From: Thermobaculum sp042408415
Lineage (GTDB): Bacteria > Chloroflexota > Chloroflexia > Thermobaculales > Thermobaculaceae
Direction of reading: 5' to 3'
NCBI GenBank assembly: GCA_042408415.1
Contig: JBHORE010000203.1
Location: forward strand, 1 to 12,377
DNA: 12,377 bases
In this document: positions 5,865 to 12,377 of the stretch, in pieces
Layout of the letters: every line of letters starts with the position of its first letter
How positions within the stretch are numbered: the stretch's first letter is position 1
Notes under the pieces: generated by a model
Databases searched by the model: none
Told to the model about the DNA's origin: nothing
Seen by the model: only the letters and a program-made list of their open reading frames with translations
Program-made: the position numbers and the translations under genes

Positions 5865-8660
5865 ATGGCGATAGAGAGAGCTGGCACTGGTGATAAGTTG
5901 AGCGAGGACGTGCGCCTCCTTGGGAGCATAGTTGGAGATGTGCTCATAGAACAAGGCGGTCAGCGATTATTTGACATAGTAGAAAAGCTTAGAACTACCT
6001 CTATAGCCTTGCGTACCAGGTACTCAGAGGAGCTCCATCGTGAGTTAGTCCAGATAACTTCCGAGCTTGATCCTGCGACAGCCTTTGATGTAATACGTGC
6101 CTTTAACCTTTTCTTTCTGGTCGTGAATCTCGCTGAAGAAAACCATAGGGTAAGGGTGCTCAGGCAAAGGGAGATTAGCAGCTATCCTGAGCCTCTGGAG
6201 GGATCGATTAGAGAGGCTGTAAGAGATCTGTATAACGAAGGTATATCGGATGAGCAGCTGCAGGAGCTGTTGAACAGACTCAGGGCAAGGTTTGTATTCA
6301 CCGCCCATCCTACTGAGTCCAGGCGCAGAACAACCTTGATGCACCTTAGACATATATCTAATCTCATAGCCTTGCTTGATGATGCCCTTCTGACTCCTAC
6401 CCAGCGTGAGATGGTTATAGATAGGCTACGGGAAGTGGTGACAGCTCTTTGGCAGACAGACGACTTCAGAGAAACTAGACCTACTCCTCTAGATGAGGTC
6501 TATAACAGCCTCTACTTTTTCCAGGAAAGCGTGTTTGAGATCCTTCCCTCCGTCTACAGAGAGTTATCAGACGCCTTGAAATCGGTGTATAAAGACTGGA
6601 GTTTCCAGATACCCCCTGTCATTCAATTTGGTACTTGGATGGGGGGAGATAGAGACGGCAACCCTAATGTTACACCTGAAGTAACTATACGTACAGCACG
6701 CCTCCAGAAAGGCGTGTTGCTGAGGCACTATATATCCCAGCTCGACAGGCTTCGCAGGCACCTATCGATGAGTGTTCGGCGTGCTGGGGTGAGCGATGAG
6801 CTCATGCAGTCCATAGAGAAGGAGAGAAAGATCCTTCCTGAGGCCTCTGAAAGGATAGAGGAGAGAAACAAGAACGAGATGTATCGCCTGAAGATAGGCC
6901 TCATGATAGAAAAGCTAAAGAATACTCTCTCCGCTATGGAAACCAGACAGAAGCCTCAGCCCGACGTTGCTTATGAGGGTGTAGATCAGTTCTATGCAGA
7001 TATAGACATGATCGTCAATAGTCTGAGGCAGAACAAGGGAGACAGACTGGCCTTAGGAGCAGTAGAGGACTTCCGGAGGCTTGCTGAAGTATTTGGATTT
7101 CATCTTGCGAAGATAGATGTGAGGCAGCACAGCGCTCGTCATAGCCAGGCTATAGCGGAGGTGCTATCCTCGGTAGGTATATGCGATAGGTACTTGGAGC
7201 TTAGTAGCGAGGAGCAAGCTGAACTCCTGCGTAATTTGCTTAGAGACAATCGACCAATTATAGGTAAGGTTCACCACTTCTCACCTTCCACCGAAGAAAC
7301 AATCGCTGTTTTTGATGCTATCAGAACCATCCAGGAGGAGATTGGAAAAGAAGCTTGTGACACTTACATAATAAGCTTTGCTCAATCTGCTGCTGATCTG
7401 CTTGAGATTCAGCTTCTAGCCAGGGAAACAGGATTGTTATCAGTATCTGAGGGCTGGAGCAGGCTGCAGATTGTCCCACTTTTTGAGAGCATACATGATC
7501 TAAACGAGTGCGGTAATATAATGGCTAGCCTCCTGGATGACCCTATATATAGATGCAATGTCAAGGCATGGGGTGATCACCAAGAGGTGATGATAGGTTA
7601 CTCGGACTCCAATAAGGACGGTGGTTTCTTCACGAGCTGTTGGGAGCTCTACAAAGCTCAGAGGCGTCTGGCCGCTGTGTGCTCCGAGAGAGGCGTTACG
7701 CTGAGGCTATTCCATGGTAGAGGCGGGGCGATAGGTAGAGGTGGTGGGCCGACGCATATGGCTATACTTGGTCAACCTCCTGATACTATACATGGTGAGC
7801 TCAAGCTTACCGAGCAAGGTGAAGTTATATTTGCCAGGTATGGCAATCCTGCGATTGCAAAGAGATATCTGGAGCAGGTGTTGAACGCTCTACTCAGAGT
7901 GAGCCTAAGCCCAACCGTTATAGAAAACCAGAGCAGAATAGAACCAGAGTGGCAGGAAGCCGCGGACACTTTGAGTGCTTACTCTTATAGAGAGTATAGG
8001 AATCTGGTGTATGAGACGCCTGAGTTCGTAGAGTACTTCCGCGAAGCTACCCCTATAGGCGAGATAAGTCTGCTACCCATAGCTTCACGCCCCGTCCGCA
8101 GGCAGAGTGGTTTTGATATCGAGCAGCTTAGGGCCATCCCCTGGGTTTTCTCCTGGATGCAGAGCAGGCATACCTTACCAGGATGGTATGGTCTTGGGAC
8201 TGCTATAGAGAAGTATGTTGCTGGGGACGATTCTAAGCTCAGGATACTTCAGGAGATGTATCAGAAGTGGATGTTCTTCCGATCCACCATAGATAACGCT
8301 CAGATGATACTATCTAAAGCTGATATACACGTAGCGAGTATGTACGCGGGATTGGTGAGCAACCCAGATGTGTGGAGTAAGGTATGGCCCAGGATACAGC
8401 AAGAATACGAAAGAACTGTCTACTGGGTAATTAAGGTAACTGGGCTGAACAGGTTGCTCGATAATGCACCGGTGCTTCAGAGATCTATTATGCTCAGGAA
8501 TCCTTATGTAGATCCAATAAGCTACATACAGGTAGCCCTGCTACGCAAGTTGCGAACAATTCCTGATACTGAGGATCATAAGGAGGAGCGTGAGAGTATA
8601 CTGCAAGCAGTCTTTCTATCTATCAATGGTATAGCTGCAGGGCTACAGAACACGGGATAA
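5865..8660 (+). CDS. ppc: Phosphoenolpyruvate carboxylase
   Basis: Adds bicarbonate to phosphoenolpyruvate to give oxaloacetate and phosphate, refilling the citric-acid cycle. It is a cytoplasmic enzyme, normally a homotetramer. At 931 residues it is full length for the bacterial type. Catalytic blocks are all present: VFTAHPTES with His148, FGTWMGGDRDGNPNV (about 256-270), VMIGYSDSNKDGG (575-587) with Lys584, and FHGRGGAIGRGGGP (616-629) with Arg619 and the glycine-rich mobile loop. FHLAKIDVRQHSARH lies in the mid-region. The protein ends in the invariant QNTG (928-931), needed in characterised enzymes for activity and inhibition by aspartate or malate. The start is the ATG after GGTAGAGG. 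Codons ATA, AGA and AGG are heavily used. It is monocistronic in view, divergent from the ATP-grasp gene and convergent with the binding-protein gene. No T-tract terminator is seen on its own strand. Confidence 0.98.
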   Translation: MAIERAGTGDKLSEDVRLLGSIVGDVLIEQGGQRLFDIVEKLRTTSIALRTRYSEELHRELVQITSELDPATAFDVIRAFNLFFLVVNLAEENHRVRVLRQREISSYPEPLEGSIREAVRDLYNEGISDEQLQELLNRLRARFVFTAHPTESRRRTTLMHLRHISNLIALLDDALLTPTQREMVIDRLREVVTALWQTDDFRETRPTPLDEVYNSLYFFQESVFEILPSVYRELSDALKSVYKDWSFQIPPVIQFGTWMGGDRDGNPNVTPEVTIRTARLQKGVLLRHYISQLDRLRRHLSMSVRRAGVSDELMQSIEKERKILPEASERIEERNKNEMYRLKIGLMIEKLKNTLSAMETRQKPQPDVAYEGVDQFYADIDMIVNSLRQNKGDRLALGAVEDFRRLAEVFGFHLAKIDVRQHSARHSQAIAEVLSSVGICDRYLELSSEEQAELLRNLLRDNRPIIGKVHHFSPSTEETIAVFDAIRTIQEEIGKEACDTYIISFAQSAADLLEIQLLARETGLLSVSEGWSRLQIVPLFESIHDLNECGNIMASLLDDPIYRCNVKAWGDHQEVMIGYSDSNKDGGFFTSCWELYKAQRRLAAVCSERGVTLRLFHGRGGAIGRGGGPTHMAILGQPPDTIHGELKLTEQGEVIFARYGNPAIAKRYLEQVLNALLRVSLSPTVIENQSRIEPEWQEAADTLSAYSYREYRNLVYETPEFVEYFREATPIGEISLLPIASRPVRRQSGFDIEQLRAIPWVFSWMQSRHTLPGWYGLGTAIEKYVAGDDSKLRILQEMYQKWMFFRSTIDNAQMILSKADIHVASMYAGLVSNPDVWSKVWPRIQQEYERTVYWVIKVTGLNRLLDNAPVLQRSIMLRNPYVDPISYIQVALLRKLRTIPDTEDHKEERESILQAVFLSINGIAAGLQNTG

Positions 8661-8690
8661 AAATGCAGGGGGCAGGAAACCGCCCCCTGC
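8659..8690 (-). terminator. Strong intrinsic terminator of the substrate-binding-protein gene
   Basis: GCAGGGGGC (8665-8673) pairs perfectly with GCCCCCTGC (8682-8690), and GG/CC inside can extend the stem past a bulged A to an AAA loop. On the minus strand the stem is followed by ATTTTT, 17 bases after the stop of the binding-protein gene. On the plus strand the hairpin follows the ppc stop by 4 bases but lacks a T tract, so for ppc it may only slow polymerase or protect the 3' end. Confidence 0.85.
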
Positions 8691-8706
8691 AACCAGACCC
8701 CAAAGT

Positions 8707-11010
8707 TTAGGACTGCATTTGATGCTGTTCTGGATTGTCCCAATACCATGTCTCTGGATCGTAGACAGCTGGTGTTGGGTGTATCCAGGGGTTTACCCAT
8801 CCATGCAGTGTCAGATCTTCCCTCTTCGGTACGTTCATAAGACCGTTTTTGACTAGTTCTACTCTTGGCCAGTTGGCAACCACGCCAAGGAAGAAAGGCC
8901 CCTGTTCTATGTGAAGCTTCATGATCTGCCATTCCAGCGCTATTCTCTTCATGCGGTCTACTTCAACTCTGGCCTTGTTGTAGAGATCCCACAAGGTCTT
9001 AACTGGTTCGAAGAACTCCTTGTCGAATGGCCCAATTCTAGGTGGGTTACGCTTCCAAGGGTTGATGTTCTTCTGCTGGTTCTGCTTGGGGGTACCTATA
9101 ACTTGGAAGAAAGCTCCATGGAGTGGCGCCCAGTGCGCGGGCTCAACAGGAATTACCCACCCTGGGTATATAAGTATGCTGTTGTCTCCCACTTCCCAAG
9201 TCGTGGTGCTCATCAACTTTCCGGAGTTCCATCTGTCATCCCAACCTGTTGGGGGAACAGGATTAAGTTTGGCATTTATGCCTATAGCCTTCCAGTCAGC
9301 GGCGAGCTGCTCGTTTTTACGCATATGCTCACCACCTTGTGGTGTATCTGCCTGGTAATCTAGGTAAACCACTAGTTTGGAGCCATCGGGCATCTCTCGC
9401 CAACCGTCGCCATCTTTATCTACTACACCTATCTCGTCAAGGATCTGCTTTGCTTTTTCAGGATTGTATTCTAAGTAAGAATCACGCCATTGCTGGTACA
9501 GCTTCTTACCCTCTTCGTTGATGTTGAAGTTCACTCCCTTGGGGCTTAGTGTACCTGTGGTGACTTCTCCAGTATCCAGGTACACTAGCTTCCTAACTGC
9601 TTCCCTGTTGTAGGCATGAGAGAGAGCTTGCTTGAACTTGGGATTGCGAATCAACTCTCGCATCTTTTCATCAGGGTAGTCGTGGTTGAAGAAGAAGATG
9701 GAGCCAGTACCAGAACCCGAATCCCAGAATATCATCTGGTAGTTGCCTTTTTGCTCGGATTGCTTAAGTAGTGCATAGTCGGCTGGTGATATAGGCTCGA
9801 ATCCACCATGCACGAAGTCGGCAGCACCTTGTGTGAACTTCAGCTTAAGTACTTCTGGGTCCAGTATATTCCTCATTATCAGGTTGTCTATATAGGGCAG
9901 CTGGTTGCCCCATCTGTCTATACACCAATAGTAAGGATTGCGCTCCCAGATAGAATATTGACCTTTCTTGTATTCTTTGAGCTTCCAGCCAGTCATAGTT
10001 GGGCAATCAGGATTTGCAGTAAAGTCAACGGCTTTGCCCCAAGGAAATGCGAAATCCTCAGTCCAGTTTTTCTTTACGTTCGGGTTGTATTTCTTATGGA
10101 ACTTCTGAGCGTAGTGCTTAGGTGCCATCCATGTAGGCCCTATACCTCTGTTGACCCAAGCAGCTAGACGTTCAGGCGTCACTGGAGCGGGCGCATCGAA
10201 TATGAGTTGCAAGGTATAGTCATCTATCTTCTTCATCTTGCCAATGGTGCCCTTACCAGATCTCATGTCATCTGGCGGTCCCTCCGGTATCTCCTCGTTG
10301 AGGACCATATCCTCCCACCAGAAGAGGATGTCATCTACTGTCCATGGATGGCCATCGGACCACTTGAGGCCTTCACGGAAGTGGAAAGTCCAGACTGTAG
10401 CATCCTCGTTTGATTCCCAGCTCTCGGCTAGACCCGGACCTATAGTCAAACCATCATTGAGATATCTTAGTGGTGAGTGACCATACATAGATTCCTGTAT
10501 AAAGTGGGTGGTTCCCCAGTCATCAGCGCTGGAGTTGAGCATTTCCATCTTGCCGCCATACTTGCCTTGCTGTACCCATTTATGAGGTACCACGTAGGGG
10601 TTCTTTGGCAGTCTCTGATCTACAGGTGGCAGCTTGCCGGCTTTCACTAGTTCAGCAAGGGAAGGTGCCTCCTTGTACTCTCCCTGGTAGGTAACGGGAG
10701 TCGCTATGTAAGGTACATTGGGTACACTACCTGAGGTTCCTGGTGTTGCTCCTGGACTTCCAGATGGGCTTGCAGCGGCAGTAGGTGATGCGGCTGGCGA
10801 GCTTGGAGGTGTGCTAGCTACCGCCGTTGGCGATGCACTAGGTGCACTTGGTTGAGGACTTGCTCCCATAGTAGGCGAGGCAGCTGGTTGGCTTGCAGAT
10901 GGCGTGTTGTTTGCAGTGCTTCCTCCACAAGCAGCAAGTACTGCTCCTCCCGCAGCCATAGCCGATAGCTTCAAAAATCCCCGCCGACTTATTCTCCTGC
11001 CTTGCATCAT
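8707..11010 (-). CDS. ABC transporter substrate-binding lipoprotein, family 5 (peptide/nickel type), Tat-exported
   Basis: A 767-residue extracytoplasmic solute receptor. The N-terminus holds a Tat motif SRRGFLK (8-14), a hydrophobic stretch, and a lipobox VLAAC with Cys28 as the lipidated residue. A low-complexity Ser/Pro/Ala/Thr linker spans about 31-95. The mature domain shows family-5 blocks: LAESWESNEDATVWTFHFR, GLKWSDGHPWTVDDILFWW, then FKQALSHAYNREAVRKLVY and PEKAKQILDEIGVVDKDGDGW. Such proteins bind oligopeptides, sugars or other solutes and deliver them to a permease; the ligand cannot be told here. It is longer than the typical 500-600 residues. The start ATG (first of two) has GGAGG nine bases upstream. 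No permease or ATPase gene is adjacent, so partners must lie elsewhere. It has its own promoter and terminator, both visible. Confidence 0.95.
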   Translation of the reverse strand: MMQGRRISRRGFLKLSAMAAGGAVLAACGGSTANNTPSASQPAASPTMGASPQPSAPSASPTAVASTPPSSPAASPTAAASPSGSPGATPGTSGSVPNVPYIATPVTYQGEYKEAPSLAELVKAGKLPPVDQRLPKNPYVVPHKWVQQGKYGGKMEMLNSSADDWGTTHFIQESMYGHSPLRYLNDGLTIGPGLAESWESNEDATVWTFHFREGLKWSDGHPWTVDDILFWWEDMVLNEEIPEGPPDDMRSGKGTIGKMKKIDDYTLQLIFDAPAPVTPERLAAWVNRGIGPTWMAPKHYAQKFHKKYNPNVKKNWTEDFAFPWGKAVDFTANPDCPTMTGWKLKEYKKGQYSIWERNPYYWCIDRWGNQLPYIDNLIMRNILDPEVLKLKFTQGAADFVHGGFEPISPADYALLKQSEQKGNYQMIFWDSGSGTGSIFFFNHDYPDEKMRELIRNPKFKQALSHAYNREAVRKLVYLDTGEVTTGTLSPKGVNFNINEEGKKLYQQWRDSYLEYNPEKAKQILDEIGVVDKDGDGWREMPDGSKLVVYLDYQADTPQGGEHMRKNEQLAADWKAIGINAKLNPVPPTGWDDRWNSGKLMSTTTWEVGDNSILIYPGWVIPVEPAHWAPLHGAFFQVIGTPKQNQQKNINPWKRNPPRIGPFDKEFFEPVKTLWDLYNKARVEVDRMKRIALEWQIMKLHIEQGPFFLGVVANWPRVELVKNGLMNVPKREDLTLHGWVNPWIHPTPAVYDPETWYWDNPEQHQMQS

Positions 11011-11059
11011 CTATGTTTTCCTCCAGGGTTTGTAAGGATATGGTTGCAATTTGTAGTAG

Positions 11060-11088
11060 ATTATCATTCCAAAGCGGTATCCTGTCAA
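11060..11088 (-). promoter_or_regulatory. Near-consensus sigma-70-type promoter of the binding-protein gene
   Basis: On the minus strand TTGACA (11083-11088) and GATAAT (11060-11065) are separated by exactly 17 bases: perfect -35 and 5/6 match for -10. Transcription would begin near 11053, leaving a leader of about 40 bases with GGAGG before the ATG. This is the best promoter in the window and suggests strong basal expression. The remaining gap to 11210 is AT-rich with no other signal I can support. Confidence 0.8.
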
Positions 11089-11210
11089 TATTAGGCATAA
11101 ATGTTTAGTAATTGTGAGGTAAAAAGCTGGTAAAACTTTGAACAGGTATAGTGATTACAATTTGTTGACTTGGTTCGGGTATTTTGTAGAAAGATACAAT
11201 AATGACCCTC

Positions 11211-11804
11211 TTAGAATTGTAGAGATAGTTGGTCTGCGTCTTGCGTAGTTAGGACTCTAATATTCCTATGTGAGCTTTTGGGATTTGTGCTTTCTTGCAA
11301 GTTTATGCCTTCCAAGGCTAATAAGTATCTTTTGCAATCCGAACCGAAGATATAATTACCTATAAGGCCATCACTACGTATTACTCTGTGGCAAGGTATC
11401 AAAATCGGGATGGGGTTTCTAGCTAGAGCTAAGCCCACTGCTCTTGAAGCTTTGGGATTTCCTATCTGTTCTGCTAGCCAACTATAGGTTCTTACTTGGC
11501 CCCTAGGTATTTTCAATGTTGTCAAAAGCACAGTGCGCTGGAACTCGCTCAAGCTAGTAAGATCAAACGCGAGCCTAGTTTCAGCAACGCCTTTGCCATT
11601 AAGGTAATCTAGTATCTCTTGAATTAGTCCAATTGAGTTTTGCTGGTCTAGCAAAAGCTCACGACCTAACGTTGACCGGATGTAGGATTTGAACTCGTCG
11701 TCGCTTGAGGCTTTATATAAGGCGCTAATGCCTACAGAGTTGTAGGCTATATACAACTTTCCTATTGCCGTATCGATCATGAAATATTTGTCTTTTGACT
11801 GCAC
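11211..11804 (-). CDS. Methylated-DNA--[protein]-cysteine S-methyltransferase (O6-alkylguanine repair)
   Basis: Removes methyl groups from O6-methylguanine by irreversible transfer to its own cysteine. The acceptor motif IPCHRVI is at 136-142 with Cys138, followed by GLIGNYIFG (146-154). Upstream are the DNA-binding helix-turn-helix region FQRTVLLTTLKIPRGQVRTYSWLAEQIG (88-115) and RAVGLALARNPIPILIPCH, with Arg121 as the likely base-flipping residue. An N-terminal ribonuclease-H-like domain covers about 1-80. It is Ogt/MGMT type, without an Ada regulatory domain. After the canonical end (about 165) there is a polar tail of some 30 residues, SSHRNIRVLTTQDADQLSLQF. The proposed start is GTG at 11802 with no clear ribosome site; an ATG at codon 9 is possible, since DTAIGKLYIAY begins only after it. 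It stands alone, 84 bp after the TrmH gene. Confidence 0.95.
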   Translation of the reverse strand: MQSKDKYFMIDTAIGKLYIAYNSVGISALYKASSDDEFKSYIRSTLGRELLLDQQNSIGLIQEILDYLNGKGVAETRLAFDLTSLSEFQRTVLLTTLKIPRGQVRTYSWLAEQIGNPKASRAVGLALARNPIPILIPCHRVIRSDGLIGNYIFGSDCKRYLLALEGINLQESTNPKSSHRNIRVLTTQDADQLSLQF

Positions 11805-11832
11805 GGTTATAGTTACTTTAACTACTAATTAG

Positions 11833-11848
11833 ATCTATTGGAATAGAT
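11833..11848. promoter_or_regulatory. Palindrome ATCTATT-GG-AATAGAT upstream of the methyltransferase gene
   Basis: Seven-base arms at 11833-11839 and 11842-11848 pair perfectly across two bases, 28 bases before the GTG start of the alkylguanine methyltransferase gene. The position would overlap a promoter and fits an operator. A separate AT palindrome AAATCATGATTT is at 11859-11870. Neither has the T tract of a terminator for the upstream TrmH gene. Function is a guess. Confidence 0.35.
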
Positions 11849-11888
11849 TAGACAGCAAAAATCATGATTTATGGGTTACAAGGATTTT

Positions 11889-12377
11889 TCATAGCACGTC
11901 TACTGACCTTCTTTCCCTCTCTAACCACCTTTTAAGCCTTTTGGAGATCTCATCCTGAGTTAGCTTGGGATGATCATAATGCCCAGCTGTGCGTCTCTGC
12001 CTTAGTGCTTCGTACAGAGTCACGGCACAAGCCACGGATATGTTCAGGCTTTGGACCATCCCCACCATCGGGATAACGAAGTTACCGTCAGCTAGTCTTG
12101 AAGCCTCCTCTGAGACTCCCCTCTGCTCGTTCCCGAATACTAGAGCAGTTGGCTTGGTGAGGTCTAGAGAGTACAGGTCATAACTTCTTTGCGGATCTGC
12201 CAAGTAGGTTGTGTATATCGTCATTCCTTGAGATCTGAGAGCGTCGTAACAGTCTTGGATATCCTTATGCTTTATAATCTCTAGCCACTTTAGGGCGCTG
12301 CCAGAAACGTTCTTGCTGAGATCTGGAAACTCCTCTATGGTGTATACCAGGTGCACTGCTAGTACTCCCACAGCATC
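11889..12377 (-). CDS. trmH: TrmH/SpoU-type RNA 2'-O-ribose methyltransferase, 5' end outside window
   Basis: SPOUT-class enzyme, probably tRNA guanosine-18 2'-O-methyltransferase, using S-adenosylmethionine. The frame is open to the right edge, where DAVGVLAVHLV corresponds to the end of the first conserved block (NxxAxxRTCDAVGV); the arginine and asparagine of motif 1 lie beyond the window. The knot motifs are intact: PTALVFGNEQRGVS for motif 2 and FVIPMVGMVQSLNISVACAVTLYEALRQR for motif 3. A basic C-terminal helix (DEISKRLKRWLERERR) follows, as in tRNA TrmH proteins. A GTG at 12369 is internal and not the start, because family similarity continues upstream of it. About 162 residues are visible of an expected 200-230. 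TrmH versus another SpoU member such as an rRNA enzyme cannot be fully settled without the N-terminus, so the symbol is tentative. Confidence 0.9.
   Translation of the reverse strand, partial: DAVGVLAVHLVYTIEEFPDLSKNVSGSALKWLEIIKHKDIQDCYDALRSQGMTIYTTYLADPQRSYDLYSLDLTKPTALVFGNEQRGVSEEASRLADGNFVIPMVGMVQSLNISVACAVTLYEALRQRRTAGHYDHPKLTQDEISKRLKRWLERERRSVDVL

Noticed and set aside
8576..8932. 118-codon minus-strand frame overlapping the ppc end and the binding-protein end
   Set aside because: It reads through the terminator hairpin in a different frame from the binding protein and has no family features; a shadow frame.
11165..11200. TTGACT and TACAAT on the plus strand as a promoter
   Set aside because: Spacing is 24 bases and no plus-strand gene follows; the DNA downstream is the methyltransferase gene on the other strand.

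Overview
The window reads as bacterial chromosome of moderate GC, about 45-50% by eye. The large genes are rich in ATA, AGA and AGG codons. A Tat-exported, lipobox-bearing peptide-type binding protein with a long Ser/Pro/Ala linker suggests a thermophilic Chloroflexota-type organism, something like Thermobaculum. That placement is inference from style, not a database match. I see no rRNA, tRNA, CRISPR array, intact insertion sequence or phage gene.

Layout. Positions 1-528 hold two decayed genes side by side on the minus strand. One is a fragment of a small 'LVGTW...MEGG' family protein that runs off the left edge. The other is a GC-rich NADP/F420-dependent oxidoreductase-like gene broken by two single-base frameshifts and missing its 3' half. 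Next come two intact minus-strand genes: an unrecognised four-helix membrane protein (670-1182) and a DUF1028 Ntn-hydrolase-like protein with a helical tail (1265-2167). A 1.1-kb AT-rich stretch (2168-3295) without a convincing gene follows; its right end may hold a decayed reading frame.

The core cluster on the minus strand is an ATP-grasp protein (4801-5724), then msrA (4165-4713), then a two-domain sulfurtransferase (3296-4153). The last two are only 11 bp apart. Divergent from the ATP-grasp gene lies ppc, phosphoenolpyruvate carboxylase (5865-8660). It converges on a large family-5 ABC substrate-binding lipoprotein (8707-11010) across a strong hairpin that acts as terminator for the binding-protein side. 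A methylguanine-DNA methyltransferase (11211-11804) and the 3' part of a TrmH-type RNA 2'-O-methyltransferase (from 11889 off the right edge) complete the window, both on the minus strand.

How the genes relate. MsrA (methionine sulfoxide repair) and the sulfurtransferase (sulfane sulfur/cyanide chemistry) plausibly share a transcript. PPC is a stand-alone anaplerotic enzyme, the binding protein serves solute uptake without its permeases in view, and the last two genes repair DNA and modify tRNA. Regulatory sequence is visible in several gaps. There is a near-consensus promoter before the binding protein, a tandem 12-bp repeat and a perfect -10 before msrA, and a terminator-like hairpin in the ATP-grasp leader. 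I did not find evidence for a novel multi-gene system. The most interesting parts are the gene graveyard at the left edge, the 1.1-kb gap, and the control region between the ATP-grasp gene and ppc.
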